This document shows positions 54,494 to 63,524 of a stretch of DNA of 64,000 nt, one piece after another (position 1 is the stretch's first letter; each line of letters starts with the position of its first letter). Both the position numbers and the translations under genes were made by a program. This DNA is from Bog-473 sp963755375 (lineage in GTDB: Bacteria > Actinomycetota > Acidimicrobiia > Acidimicrobiales > RAAP-2). The DNA is taken from assembly GCA_963755375.1 (NCBI GenBank), contig CAVWKG010000003.1, positions 62,001-126,000 of the forward strand, given 5' to 3'. The notes beneath the pieces were generated by a model, which had not been told where the DNA came from, searched no databases, and saw only the letters and a program-made list of their open reading frames with translations.

Positions 54494-55851
54494 GCGTCAC
54501 CGTCGACAGCTGCCCTCGGCGACTATCTGGCTGGGGCAGGACCGCGACCACCATGGCGTCCGTCAGCCGTCCCGTGGACGTGTCGTCAATCCTGGCATCG
54601 TTCGGCGCTCAACCCGGCGGTGTCATCGCTCGCGGCCTGGGGAGGAGCTACGGCGACGCCGCGCAGTGCACCGGTGGGCTCACTCTCGACACGGCGGCCC
54701 TGAGCCACATCGGCGCGCTGGACGAGATGGTGGGGACGATCAAGGTCGGTGGGGGCGTCAGCTTGCACGACCTGATGCGGCGCCTCATCCCAGCGGGCTG
54801 GTTCGTGGCTGTGACGCCCGGAACCCGCTACATCACCGTCGGGGGTGCCATCGCCGCCGACGTCCATGGAAAGAACCATCATTGCGACGGGAGTTTCGCT
54901 CGGCACGTGGTGGAGTTGACGCTTGTGACGCCGAGCGGCGTGATCACTGTGGCGCCCGCTCGTGATCCCGAGCTGTTCTGGGCCACGGCCGGGGGCATGG
55001 GGCTCACCGGCGTGGTGGTCAGTGCCGTGCTGCGGCCCGTCCCTATTGAGACGTCGTGGATGCAGGTGGACACCCAGCGGTTCACCCGGCTCGAGGATCT
55101 GATGTCGACCATGGAGGAGACGGATTCCCGCTACCACTACAGCGTGGCGTGGTTGGACTGTGTCGGCGGCCGCAACGGCGACCACCGCTCGGTCCTGACC
55201 AGGGGAGACCACGCTCCTTCAGGCGCCATTCCGGGCCGCCTGCGTGGGCGCAGTCGGGAGGTCCCGGGCGATCCGATGTTTCGTGTGCCCAGGTCAGCGC
55301 CTCGCCGGCTCGTGAATCGCCTTTCGGTGCGCGCTTTGAACGAGGCGTGGTTCCGGGTGTCCCGAGAGTCGCGAGGCTCGCTCCGCCCGCTGACCGGGTT
55401 CTTCCACCCACTCGACGGCGTAGCTCGGTGGAATCTCCTGTATGGACCGCAGGGATTCGTGCAGTACCAGTTTGCGGTTCCCGTGGAGCGGACCGATGTC
55501 ATCGAGGACGCCGTCCATGCAATCGCGTCCTCGGGAATGCCGTCCTTCCTCGCCGTGCTGAAGCGCTTCGGACCGGGGACGCCCGGCCCGCTTGCCTTCA
55601 GCCAAGAGGGCTGGACGCTCGCGCTCGACTTCCCGCTCGGCCCGCCCGATCTGCCCGCGCTGTTGGACCGCCTCGACGATGCGGTGGCGATTTCTGGTGG
55701 TCGCGTCTATCTGGCCAAGGACTCCCGGCTGCGACCGGAGCTCCTCCCCGTCATGTACCCCCGGCTGGGCGATATGGGCAGGGTCCGCCGCAGGGTCGAT
55801 CCGGAAGGCGTTCTGGCATCCGACCTTTCTCGCCGGCTTCGGATCCCCTGA
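54490..55851 (+). CDS. dprE1: Decaprenylphosphoryl-beta-D-ribose 2-oxidase
   Basis: 453 aa, ATGA overlap with ubiA. FAD-binding GRSYGDAAQC, GTRYITVGGAIAADVHGKNHH and FWATAGGMGLTGVV are clear. The C-terminal substrate domain contains GWTLALDFPL. The residue equivalent to Mycobacterium tuberculosis Cys387, the target of benzothiazinones, is Ala378 here. It oxidises decaprenylphosphoryl ribose to the 2-keto intermediate, reduced next by DprE2, giving the arabinose donor. Confidence 0.95.
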   Translation: MSVTVDSCPRRLSGWGRTATTMASVSRPVDVSSILASFGAQPGGVIARGLGRSYGDAAQCTGGLTLDTAALSHIGALDEMVGTIKVGGGVSLHDLMRRLIPAGWFVAVTPGTRYITVGGAIAADVHGKNHHCDGSFARHVVELTLVTPSGVITVAPARDPELFWATAGGMGLTGVVVSAVLRPVPIETSWMQVDTQRFTRLEDLMSTMEETDSRYHYSVAWLDCVGGRNGDHRSVLTRGDHAPSGAIPGRLRGRSREVPGDPMFRVPRSAPRRLVNRLSVRALNEAWFRVSRESRGSLRPLTGFFHPLDGVARWNLLYGPQGFVQYQFAVPVERTDVIEDAVHAIASSGMPSFLAVLKRFGPGTPGPLAFSQEGWTLALDFPLGPPDLPALLDRLDDAVAISGGRVYLAKDSRLRPELLPVMYPRLGDMGRVRRRVDPEGVLASDLSRRLRIP

Positions 55852-56612
55852 TGAACGACGCATTCGGTCACCCTCAGTCGGTCGTCGTGCTGGGCGGGAC
55901 GTCGGAGATCTCTCGCGAGCTTGTCGCCCTGCTCGTCGCGGACCGCGGCAGATCCGTCGTCCTCGCCGGACGAAACCGCATCGCGCTCGAGGCGGCCGCC
56001 GAGAGCCTTCGTCACTGCGTGGCGCGTGTGGGGACAGTGACGTTCGACGCCAGCACTCTCGACGACGTCGACAAGACAGTCATGCGGTGCTTCGAAGCGG
56101 CAGGTGAGGCAGTCGACCTGGTCATCGTGGCCGTCGGGGAGCTCGGGCGCCAGGAGGTCGACGAGGTCGACCCTGACCGGATTGCTCGCATGATGACGGT
56201 CAACCTCACGTGGCCCGCAGCGGCCTTGTCGGTGGCGGCGGATCAGCTGAGGCGGCAGGGGCATGGCCGCATCGTCGTGCTGTCTTCGGTGGCTGGCTTC
56301 CGGGTGCGGCGCTCCAACTTCGTCTACGGCGCCGCGAAGGCAGGCCTCGACGGCTACACACAAGGACTGTGCGAAGCCCTCCGTGGCACCGGTATCTCCG
56401 TGCACATCGTCCGACCCGGTTTCGTTCGTACCAAGATGACTGCGGGCCGCTCTCCTGCACCCTTCGCCGTCGAGGCTTCCCGGGTTGCTTCGGACATTGA
56501 ACGCGGCCTCGCACGTGGCCAGGCGGTGATCTGGTCGCCGGGCTTCCTCGGGTGGGTGTTCTCTGCTCTTCGTCTCCTCCCACGGGAGGTGTGGCGTCGC
56601 CTGCCGGGTTGA
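55851..56612 (+). CDS. dprE2: Decaprenylphospho-beta-D-erythro-pentosid-2-ulose 2-reductase
   Basis: 253 aa SDR; start and upstream stop overlap (TGATG). GGTSEISREL replaces the usual Gly-rich loop, as in other DprE2 proteins. Ser (VLSSVAGF) and Tyr-x3-Lys (YGAAK) complete the catalytic set; PGFVRTKMT follows. It reduces the keto intermediate to decaprenylphosphoryl-arabinose with NADH. The C-terminus is amphipathic (WVFSALRLLPREVWRRLPG). Confidence 0.94.
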   Translation: MNDAFGHPQSVVVLGGTSEISRELVALLVADRGRSVVLAGRNRIALEAAAESLRHCVARVGTVTFDASTLDDVDKTVMRCFEAAGEAVDLVIVAVGELGRQEVDEVDPDRIARMMTVNLTWPAAALSVAADQLRRQGHGRIVVLSSVAGFRVRRSNFVYGAAKAGLDGYTQGLCEALRGTGISVHIVRPGFVRTKMTAGRSPAPFAVEASRVASDIERGLARGQAVIWSPGFLGWVFSALRLLPREVWRRLPG

Positions 56613-56770
56613 GATCGTCAACCTGCATCCACAACTTGGCGAGGTCCCACGGTAACTTGACGGCAACGAGTCGTACATCGGGGCGTCAAACAGGTCCAGT
56701 CATCCGAATCAGCCCCTCGAGCTTGCAGGATGAGCTTGTGGTTGGTTCGGACAAACTCGAGAGGAGAACA

Positions 56771-57286
56771 TTGCCCCCCGACACGATTCTTGGCCGGACA
56801 TTGCATCTCGTGAAGGTCGACTTCGCGCCTGCCCACCAGCAGCCTTCGAGTTCCCGCGTTGTATTCGCGACGGTGGTGTCTTTGGTTGGCTCGCTCGCAG
56901 CCGACGCCGCCTTGGTCGCCATAGGCGAGGCGGTGTTCCCTTCCACGAAGGGCTACGTGCATTTTCGCTTCAGTGACTATTCGAAGCTGACCATCATCGG
57001 CGTCATCATCGCCTGTGTCGCTTGGCCCATCGTCACTCGCATCTCGTCTGCGCCAAAGTGGCTCTTCTTCAGATTGGCCATCGTGGTAACGCTTGTCCTG
57101 TTCCTTCCCGACCTCTACATATTGACGCAGGGTCAACCCGCCAAGGCTGTGGCAGCGCTGATGTGTATGCACCTGGCCATCGCGGTGGTGACCTACAACG
57201 CGCTCGTCCACCTGGCCCCGGTGCGCAGCGTGCGCTCCAAGCGTGCTGCGCCCCCAGGGCTCGGGGGCAGCGGCTCATGGGGCTAA
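56771..57286 (+). CDS. Four-helix membrane protein, DUF6069-like
   Basis: 171 aa from a TTG at 56771 with GAGGAG 5 nt upstream; the open frame is longer but has no other good start. Four hydrophobic segments (about 30-50, 69-88, 96-119, 127-148) with a loop FPSTKGYVHFRFSDY after the first. The pattern resembles the DUF6069 family of actinobacteria. Function unknown. Confidence 0.55.
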   Translation: MPPDTILGRTLHLVKVDFAPAHQQPSSSRVVFATVVSLVGSLAADAALVAIGEAVFPSTKGYVHFRFSDYSKLTIIGVIIACVAWPIVTRISSAPKWLFFRLAIVVTLVLFLPDLYILTQGQPAKAVAALMCMHLAIAVVTYNALVHLAPVRSVRSKRAAPPGLGGSGSWG

Positions 57287-57443
57287 AGTTGATCGCTCGG
57301 ATTTGGGTGCGTCGTCGACGAGAGGTGGCTGAAGATGCAGAACGAGGATGGAATCGCGGCATCCACGAAGTGACTTCATCCCGGACATCATCCCGTGGGA
57401 GATGGCTGCGAAGGGACTCCGGTAACTGTATCTCTCAGCCAGA

Positions 57444-57829
57444 TCACCCGACCGGCTTCGACCCCTTGGCCTGAGGGGCGGGTTTGGCGGACTCTGAGTT
57501 CTGGCCCCGCGGCGCCGTCGGTGCGAAGTACTGCTCAATGGCTTGGGCCAGGCCACCAGCGATCGCTTCCTGGCCCGACGGGATGACGGCCTGGGTGCCC
57601 TCGTAGGGGTCGCTGATCAAGAGTGCTCGATGAGCGCGCCCGGCATCTGGCTCGGCGTGGAGAACCATCCCGGGTCAGACGGGCCGAGCGGCAACATGTG
57701 CCCGTAGTCGGCCGCAGCGGTGCTCAGCGCCGGTCCGCCAAGCTGGCTGTCGGTGGTCACCCCCAGATTGGGGATCGCCCAACCCGGCAAAAGGTGCGAC
57801 CATCGCACCGGGTGATACCCCAACCGCAT
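57444..57829 (-). pseudogene. N-acetylmuramoyl-L-alanine amidase-like remnant
   Basis: The stretch TPSQMPGALIE in one frame and LISDPYEGTQAV…IAGGLAQAIEQYF in another together form the end of an amidase_3-type domain; the frame break is near 57617-57640. The N-terminal half with the zinc ligands is absent. It sits between the membrane protein and the second aquaporin-arsC pair. Dead gene. Confidence 0.6.
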
Positions 57830-57865
57830 CTTGCTGTTGATGTCCGAGGGTCGGTGGGAAGTGTC

Positions 57866-58633
57866 GTGACGGCAGCGGATCTCTGGCGCAGACTGCTGGC
57901 CGAACTACTTGGGAGTGCCTTCCTGGCCGCCATCGTCATCGGGTCAGGCATCGCCGCACAGCAGCTTTCACCTGGTAATGCGGGCCTGGAGTTGCTCGAG
58001 AATGCGGCAGCCACAGGGGCGGGCCTCTACGCCATCATTCTGATGTTCGGATCTGTATCGGGTGCGCACTTCAACCCGGTCGTGTCCTTCGTAGACGCCA
58101 CCTTTGGCGGGATCACTTGGCGGACGGCGTCGGCCTACTTACCGGCTCAGATTGCCGGATGCATTGGCGGCGCGGTGATAGCGAATCTGATGTTCTCCAA
58201 GCCAGCGGTGAGCATCTCGACACACCATCAGGCCTCGCCCGCTCACTTCCTCTCTGAAGTCATCGCCACGCTCGGACTGATACTGGTGATCTTCTCCCTA
58301 GCTCGCAGCGGCCGGTCCCGTAGTGCCGCCGGTGCGGTCGGGGCCTACATCGGGGCGGCGTACTTCTTCACCAGTTCAACCAGCTTCGCCAATCCGGCCA
58401 TCACCGTGGGTCGAATGTTCTCCAACACCTTCGCAGGAATCTCCCCGTCGTCGGTCCCGACTTTTGTCGTCGCACAGATAGTCGGCGGCTCGCTGGCGGT
58501 GATCCTCATCAAATTGCTCTATCCCGACATCACGCCCTCCGAAGCCGCCGACATCATGTTCCCTAACTCGGAGGGTCGCGAGTCCCATGGACCATCTGGC
58601 CTTCCGACCAATCTTGCAAATGACCCGCTATGA
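57866..58633 (+). CDS. MIP-family aquaporin, second copy
   Basis: 255 aa from GTG 57866. Closely related to the channel at 41304, with HFNPVVSF and SFANPAITVGR as the two pore motifs. Its stop overlaps the ATG of a second arsC (ATGA), so arsenate reduction and arsenite exit are again coupled. No arsR is next to this pair, so it may be expressed constitutively or controlled from elsewhere. Confidence 0.88.
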   Translation: MTAADLWRRLLAELLGSAFLAAIVIGSGIAAQQLSPGNAGLELLENAAATGAGLYAIILMFGSVSGAHFNPVVSFVDATFGGITWRTASAYLPAQIAGCIGGAVIANLMFSKPAVSISTHHQASPAHFLSEVIATLGLILVIFSLARSGRSRSAAGAVGAYIGAAYFFTSSTSFANPAITVGRMFSNTFAGISPSSVPTFVVAQIVGGSLAVILIKLLYPDITPSEAADIMFPNSEGRESHGPSGLPTNLANDPL

Positions 58634-59049
58634 CAGACAGCTCGACCGTCCTGTTCCTTTGCATCCACAACTCGGGCCGCAGTTTGGCGGCACGGGTGCT
58701 TCTCGACCACTACGCCCACGGGCGCATTCGGGTTGAATCGGCAGGCTCGGAACCCGGCAGCGAACTGAATCCATCGGTCGTAGCCATCTTGGAGGAGAGG
58801 GGTTTAGATCCCTCGCAGGATTTCCCGAAACCGTTGACTGTCGAAACAGCACGGACTGCGGATGTCATTGTCACCATGGGCTGCGGGGACACCTGCCCCG
58901 TTTACCCGGGAAAGCGCTATCTGGACTGGGAGCTTGACGATCCCGCAGGGCTGCCTTTGGAGCAGGTGCGCCCCACCGTGGACGAGATCGACCGAAGGGT
59001 GCAGGCGCTGCTCGCAGACATTGACGCCCACCAAACATCAGTGCGGTAG
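58630..59049 (+). CDS. arsC: Arsenate reductase (LMW-phosphatase type), single domain
   Basis: 139 aa, without the N-terminal helical domain of the copy at 43534. The P-loop is CIHNSGRS (Cys11); GSEPGSELN, VTMGCGDTCP and the acidic loop YLDWELDDP follow. Reduces arsenate, probably with mycothiol. Coupled to the upstream aquaporin. Confidence 0.92.
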   Translation: MTDSSTVLFLCIHNSGRSLAARVLLDHYAHGRIRVESAGSEPGSELNPSVVAILEERGLDPSQDFPKPLTVETARTADVIVTMGCGDTCPVYPGKRYLDWELDDPAGLPLEQVRPTVDEIDRRVQALLADIDAHQTSVR

Positions 59050-59130
59050 GGCGGCACCCAGCAACACTATAGGCGGAAGACCTCAACCAAGGAATGACCG
59101 CTCTGTGGGTTTAGTGGCGAGCTCGCTCCT

Positions 59131-59940
59131 CTAGTCAGTGGGGAGACGTACCTCAAAGACGGGGACTGGGTCGGCGAACCCTTTGAGATCGAGCGCTCCC
59201 TTGGAATCGAAATCAAAACGCTTCCCAACACAGAGTTCACGTACCGCTGTCGAAACGGCGATGCCGCCTGGAGAGGCCACACCGCAAAGTCGTGCCGACA
59301 GTTGAACCGCCGCCCCAAACAAGTCGCCTCTTTCTGTAACTGGCTCCCCGACGCTGATGCCAACACGGAGGCGAATGGGTCGCTCTGCCTTTTTATTTCG
59401 GTTGCGCAATGAGCGTTGAATGTCTATAGCCGACGCAACAGCAGCCGACACGGACGTAAATGACGCCATGATTCCATCGCCCGTATGCTTCACCTCGCGT
59501 CCACCCTGGTCTTTCAATGCGGTTCGCACGATGTCGTCGTGCTCACGAATGAGCAGCATGAACCCGTCGTCGCCTAATTCCTGGGTCTGCTGCGTCGAGT
59601 CACAAAGGTCGGTGAACAGAATCACTCGAACAGCAGAGTCCACGTAAGCCTCCCCCGCTGGGTGTCGGGGAATCTCACCGAGGAACGCATTTATGGGTCC
59701 GTTGCCCACCTCGATGATGTTGTCAGCAACCAAACCGTGTGCCTCTCGGTGCACAGTTTCCAAGGACTGTCGGTCAGGCCCCTCTGCGAGACAAAACACG
59801 GTCCCTTCGTCTGCGTCGAACCAATACGTGACATAACGAACTTTGTATCTTTCCTGAACAGCAAGGTCGAGTTCGTGCGCCGCGGCGATATCGGCAGCGG
59901 TCGCACCAGGCGCCTTGTGTCGATCAAGGAACAAGGCCAT
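59131..59940 (-). CDS. DUF4242 (nickel-binding-like) plus guanylate/adenylate cyclase fusion
   Basis: 269 aa from ATG 59940. Residues 1-85 resemble the small DUF4242/SCO4226 ferredoxin-like domain (ALFLDRHKAPGATAADIAAAH, YKVRYVTYWFD, VHREAHGLV). Residues about 100-265 are a class III cyclase with metal-binding Asp in ILFTDLCDST and KHTGDGIMASF. Such fusions are common in actinobacteria, where the N-terminal part may sense metal or a small ligand. Nucleotide specificity cannot be told. Confidence 0.87.
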   Translation of the reverse strand: MALFLDRHKAPGATAADIAAAHELDLAVQERYKVRYVTYWFDADEGTVFCLAEGPDRQSLETVHREAHGLVADNIIEVGNGPINAFLGEIPRHPAGEAYVDSAVRVILFTDLCDSTQQTQELGDDGFMLLIREHDDIVRTALKDQGGREVKHTGDGIMASFTSVSAAVASAIDIQRSLRNRNKKAERPIRLRVGISVGEPVTERGDLFGAAVQLSARLCGVASPGGIAVSTAVRELCVGKRFDFDSKGALDLKGFADPVPVFEVRLPTD

Positions 59941-60204
59941 GCCCGTAAAGGCTAATTCAGGTGCGATTCCCTGTGAAGGCCGGCCGGTGGCCGCCCACCT
60001 GGGCCTATCTCTAACCCAATTGGGCGGCATGAACAGATGGCTATGTCGGCAAAGCCCAGGTGGGCGGATCCCAGGTCGTGCCCGGGAGGCTGGGATCGCT
60101 CTGGACCGGCATTGCCGAGAGGGCCCCTGTGGCCGCGCGCACAGATCGATGGGCTCATTGCGACCGGGGCAGGACGAAGCTCCGCCCGACTAGCCACTGT
60201 CGAT

Positions 60205-61638
60205 CTATGGTCCCGGCGACCCCGGGACGCTTTCGAACATCCGTGCGCGCTCGGCGGGTGAGGCGTTCGCCGTCAACGTCTCGAACGCTGCCAGGGCAGG
60301 GAAGAGTGTCGTCAGGAATCTGCTTTGCAGGTCAGCCACGGCGGGCTTATCGGGGCTCTGATCGAGACCCCCCATGAGATTGAGGCGGGAGGATTCGACC
60401 CACGCCATCACGTCAGGTGCTTCCCGCCATTCCAGCTCGGTCCTCATGCCAGTCAACAGATGCCGTATCCAATCGAAGGGCGTGTCGAACCACATGTTCG
60501 GCGGGCAAAGCCGATTCTTCTCGGCCGTTGACCGTCCCGATGCTTCGACGAGACCTATGAGTCCTGCCGAAAGGCTGAGGCTGACACGAGTGATCGGCTG
60601 CAGGAGGATCGTGTCATCGGTGAAGATCGGTCTGGGGGGGTTGTCGCTCAGTCCGGCCGAGGCGCAGTGCACGTGCAGCTGGTCGGGGCTGGTCGGGGCC
60701 GAACCCCTCTCAAGAGTGATGCTCTCCGAGTCGATCCGAGTGACGTGCCCCAAACGGATCACTTTGCCGATGCTCCGCAGGCGATCGAGCTCGCCGAGAC
60801 TCACCGTGGCCCCCTTGATCATGGAGGGCTGGATCGAGGGATCGAGACGCAACATCACCTGGTGCTCCGCGAGCCGATCGAACACGTGCTCGATCGATTT
60901 GCACTCGGCCACCGCCTCCAACTCCAGGACGATCCCTGCGAACGTCGTCAGTAGACCCTCGCCGGGCTGGAAGAAGGCACGGTTCAGCATCCATGGATCC
61001 CGGGGTCGGATCCACCGGATGTCGTCGGGCGGCGTCCCGTTGTCGAGCAACCAGCACACGGCGTCCATGGCCGTCTTGCCGGCGCCGATGATCACGTAAC
61101 CATCGGGGGGCGTCCCGACCCTGGTGAGCGCGCCGATCGCGACGCAGGTCGCCCCGTCGGCCACCTCGAAGGGTGGGGACTCGGTCGCCGGGACACGAGA
61201 GGCCATGTACGTGGCATCCACGACCCTCTTTCGCACCGTTACCTGTGTCTCGGCTCCCGTCAGGCGGGACCGAAACCGCCGGTCTCCGAGGTAGTCGCAC
61301 ATAGGGAAGAACCGCACCCGACCCGATGCCAAGAATCGGTGACACATGATCTCGTCGTAGTAGCCGCAGATTTCTGGTCCGCTCGCTCGCTCGTGGAACC
61401 CTGCGTCTTGCCCATCGAGCTCGACACGATTCTGACCCAGTGGGGTGGAGTTCACCCCATAGTTCATGGATGGCTGGTGAAGCTGGACAAAAGGGTAGGA
61501 ATCCAGCCAGTGGCCGCCGGGGCCGTGCCGCCGATCGATGATGACGATCTCGGCGTCGCAATGTTCAATCAAGGTGTCGACGAACCCCATCCCGAGTGCG
61601 CCTGCACCGATCACGAGGTAGTCGGTCTCCATCTCCAC
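60205..61638 (-). CDS. FAD/NAD(P)-binding oxidoreductase
   Basis: 477 aa. FAD-binding DYLVIGAGALGMGFVDTL, a second GxGxxxxD-type motif VIIGAGKTAMDAVCWLL for NADP, and GPGGHWLDSYPFVQLHQPS typical of flavin monooxygenase-like proteins. The C-terminal part is about 200 residues without a recognised domain. Possible N-hydroxylase or Baeyer-Villiger-like enzyme, but this is a guess. The start at 61638 lacks a strong ribosome site. Confidence 0.75.
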   Translation of the reverse strand: MEMETDYLVIGAGALGMGFVDTLIEHCDAEIVIIDRRHGPGGHWLDSYPFVQLHQPSMNYGVNSTPLGQNRVELDGQDAGFHERASGPEICGYYDEIMCHRFLASGRVRFFPMCDYLGDRRFRSRLTGAETQVTVRKRVVDATYMASRVPATESPPFEVADGATCVAIGALTRVGTPPDGYVIIGAGKTAMDAVCWLLDNGTPPDDIRWIRPRDPWMLNRAFFQPGEGLLTTFAGIVLELEAVAECKSIEHVFDRLAEHQVMLRLDPSIQPSMIKGATVSLGELDRLRSIGKVIRLGHVTRIDSESITLERGSAPTSPDQLHVHCASAGLSDNPPRPIFTDDTILLQPITRVSLSLSAGLIGLVEASGRSTAEKNRLCPPNMWFDTPFDWIRHLLTGMRTELEWREAPDVMAWVESSRLNLMGGLDQSPDKPAVADLQSRFLTTLFPALAAFETLTANASPAERARMFESVPGSPGP

Positions 61639-61773
61639 CCCCGTTTATCTCACAGAACCTTAGCCGCACCCACCGACTATGGCATGGCCACGAGACATCA
61701 GCGCCCGGTAAATCGCCGGGCGGAGTTGTCACACCCCCCGTCAAGACTTGTTTCTCTGTCCCAAGGAGCACCG

Positions 61774-62133
61774 ATGCACCCCGAACTGCTACGAGCCCTC
61801 GGCAAGGCCAGACATGAAGATCTCCTCAATACGCGTCGAACCCGACGGCAGCCAAGAGTCCGAATCGATGACCATTCACCGCGGTTCCCTCGTTCACGGC
61901 AGCGCGTGGGCTCACTGCTCATTTGGGCAGGCGCAAGCCTGATCGCTGACCAGCGGGCCGCGCTCGAGGTGGCCCATAAACAGCCGGAGAGCGGTCGGGA
62001 TTCGCACGAGCAACCCGGACCTCGCCCCACTCGTGCCTGTCTCACTGTCTCGGCGTGCGGGGACAGCTCTACGCGGCTCAACGACTACCAGTGTTGCGTC
62101 AGCTCAATCACGTTGCCGTCAAAATCCCCGTAG
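61774..62133 (+). CDS. Small conserved hypothetical protein
   Basis: 119 aa; AAGGAG lies 5 nt before the ATG. The N-terminus MHPELLRALGKARHEDLL followed by an Arg-rich stretch and RVGSLLIWAGASLIADQRA looks like a small actinobacterial protein with one amphipathic or membrane helix. Residues after about 85 overlap the end of the convergent VOC gene and look random, so the true stop may have been lost. Confidence 0.5.
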   Translation: MHPELLRALGKARHEDLLNTRRTRRQPRVRIDDHSPRFPRSRQRVGSLLIWAGASLIADQRAALEVAHKQPESGRDSHEQPGPRPTRACLTVSACGDSSTRLNDYQCCVSSITLPSKSP

Positions 62134-62465
62134 CGTCCGCTACGACCCCACGGTTCCGTACGTGGTTCGTGAAGGATATGAGCACCTGCACGTACTGCTG
62201 CCGCATGAGCATCGTCAATGTCGGCAACAGACAGCGCGATCTGCGCACCAGAGGTTGGCTCCTCCTTCGCTGGATAAAGGGCAAAATGTAGGTAGGCCCC
62301 TTCTCGCCAGGAGATTTCTGCGTGCCTTCCGCCTGTCCAGCGGTCGTCAACTCCATTGTCGCCTGGCTGGAGATCCAGGCCGAATGCATCTCGGTACAGT
62401 GATACTGACCTGTCGAGGTCGGAAACCTCCAAGATGACGGCCGCAAGCCGACCGTGTTGGTCCAT
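62085..62465 (-). CDS. VOC-superfamily (glyoxalase-like) protein
   Basis: 126 aa from ATG 62465 (AAAGGA 7 nt upstream). AAVILEVSDLDRSVSLYRDAFG begins the first module, and WGRSGRYGDFDGNVIELTQ closes the second. The usual first His is replaced by Ile or Glu-like residues, so metal binding is uncertain. It may be a resistance-type or binding protein. Confidence 0.82.
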   Translation of the reverse strand: MDQHGRLAAVILEVSDLDRSVSLYRDAFGLDLQPGDNGVDDRWTGGRHAEISWREGAYLHFALYPAKEEPTSGAQIALSVADIDDAHAAAVRAGAHILHEPRTEPWGRSGRYGDFDGNVIELTQHW

Positions 62466-62615
62466 CTGCAGTCCTTTCCGAAGCGCTCTCCGACTGACTA
62501 TATGTTGCCGCAACTGCAGGCGAACAATGCGAAAGGGCTACTTGCACTGTTCACCGATGTGCCGCAGGTGGCACCCGGTGTCGGCGAAGTGGGAGACCCG
62601 CAAGAATCCGGAAGC

Positions 62616-63389
62616 TCAGCCAGCGATCACGATCCGGTGTCCAAAGTCCGCCCTCTCTAAGGCCAACAACTCTCTATAGGTTTCGTGCCATTTCCCGGTC
62701 TGGAGATCCCTTCTGAGCCGTTCGATTCCTGGCATGACAAGTCCAGGCGGCAGCGATGCGAACGTCGAACTGGCCGCTCGGACCTCTGGATCAAGGTACA
62801 TCTCGGGTCGCCGCCAGAAGGCTGCCTGGAATCCATCGGTGAAGTCGTGCGGAATCTGGAACTTCTCAACAGTGTGGGCACCAAGCGCATCGACGATGGA
62901 TGTCATGGAGGTGAAGCGACTGGTCTCCAGCTCATCGATTGCCGGTACGTAGTCCGTTGTGATCCAAAGCTTGCGTTGGTGGTCGGGGTCCCAGGTGAAG
63001 AGGACCTGTCGCCTGCTTACTCGACGCAGCTCCGCCAGTCCGGCGTCGAGATCCTCCCAGTGGTGCACGGTGAGAATGGCCAATGCCACGTCGAAGGCTC
63101 CGTCATCGAAGGGGAGGTGCTCGGACACTCCTCGGACACGCCGGCGACCCGGGTGTTGAGCGAGCATGACGCCCGAGGGTTCGAGGGCCACGACCGGGCG
63201 ATCTGACGGTTCGTATGATCCCGCTCCAGCACCCACGTTGAGAATCGTCGATGCCGACCCGATGGCCGTATGTATTGCGGCACTCAGCCGGGCGTCAGGT
63301 TGCCGCTTGGAACCGTACCCGACGCCGATTAGGTCGTATTCGGGGAGGTTTCCTGGACTGTTGGCCGTCACGGATGCAGTTTCCCGCAT
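62616..63389 (-). CDS. Class I SAM-dependent methyltransferase
   Basis: 257 aa from ATG 63389 (GTG at 63371 is possible). EYDLIGVGYGSKRQPDARL precedes motif I LNVGAGAGSYEP, then VVALEPSGVMLAQ and FDVALAILTVHHWED (motif II/post-II). The C-terminal part with DFTDGFQAAFWRRPEMYLD may form the substrate lid. Small-molecule methyltransferase; substrate unknown. An 11-bp perfect inverted repeat covers its start. Confidence 0.87.
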   Translation of the reverse strand: MRETASVTANSPGNLPEYDLIGVGYGSKRQPDARLSAAIHTAIGSASTILNVGAGAGSYEPSDRPVVALEPSGVMLAQHPGRRRVRGVSEHLPFDDGAFDVALAILTVHHWEDLDAGLAELRRVSRRQVLFTWDPDHQRKLWITTDYVPAIDELETSRFTSMTSIVDALGAHTVEKFQIPHDFTDGFQAAFWRRPEMYLDPEVRAASSTFASLPPGLVMPGIERLRRDLQTGKWHETYRELLALERADFGHRIVIAG

Positions 63390-63396
63390 CCGTGAC
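63367..63396. promoter_or_regulatory. Perfect 11-bp inverted repeat over the methyltransferase start
   Basis: GTCACGGATGC and GCATCCGTGAC flank an 8-nt loop (30 bp in all). It includes the proposed ATG and the alternative GTG, so a protein or RNA hairpin here could block initiation. Confidence 0.55.
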
Positions 63397-63524
63397 GAGT
63401 CTGTCGTCCGCACGATCGGTGATCGTCTGCGGTCCCCGATGCGTGTCACTGAGTGCGATACTCCTGGCATGGACAACTGGGGCGCACCGCTGTTTGGCGG
63501 CGGATCCGCGTGTGGCGGAACCGC

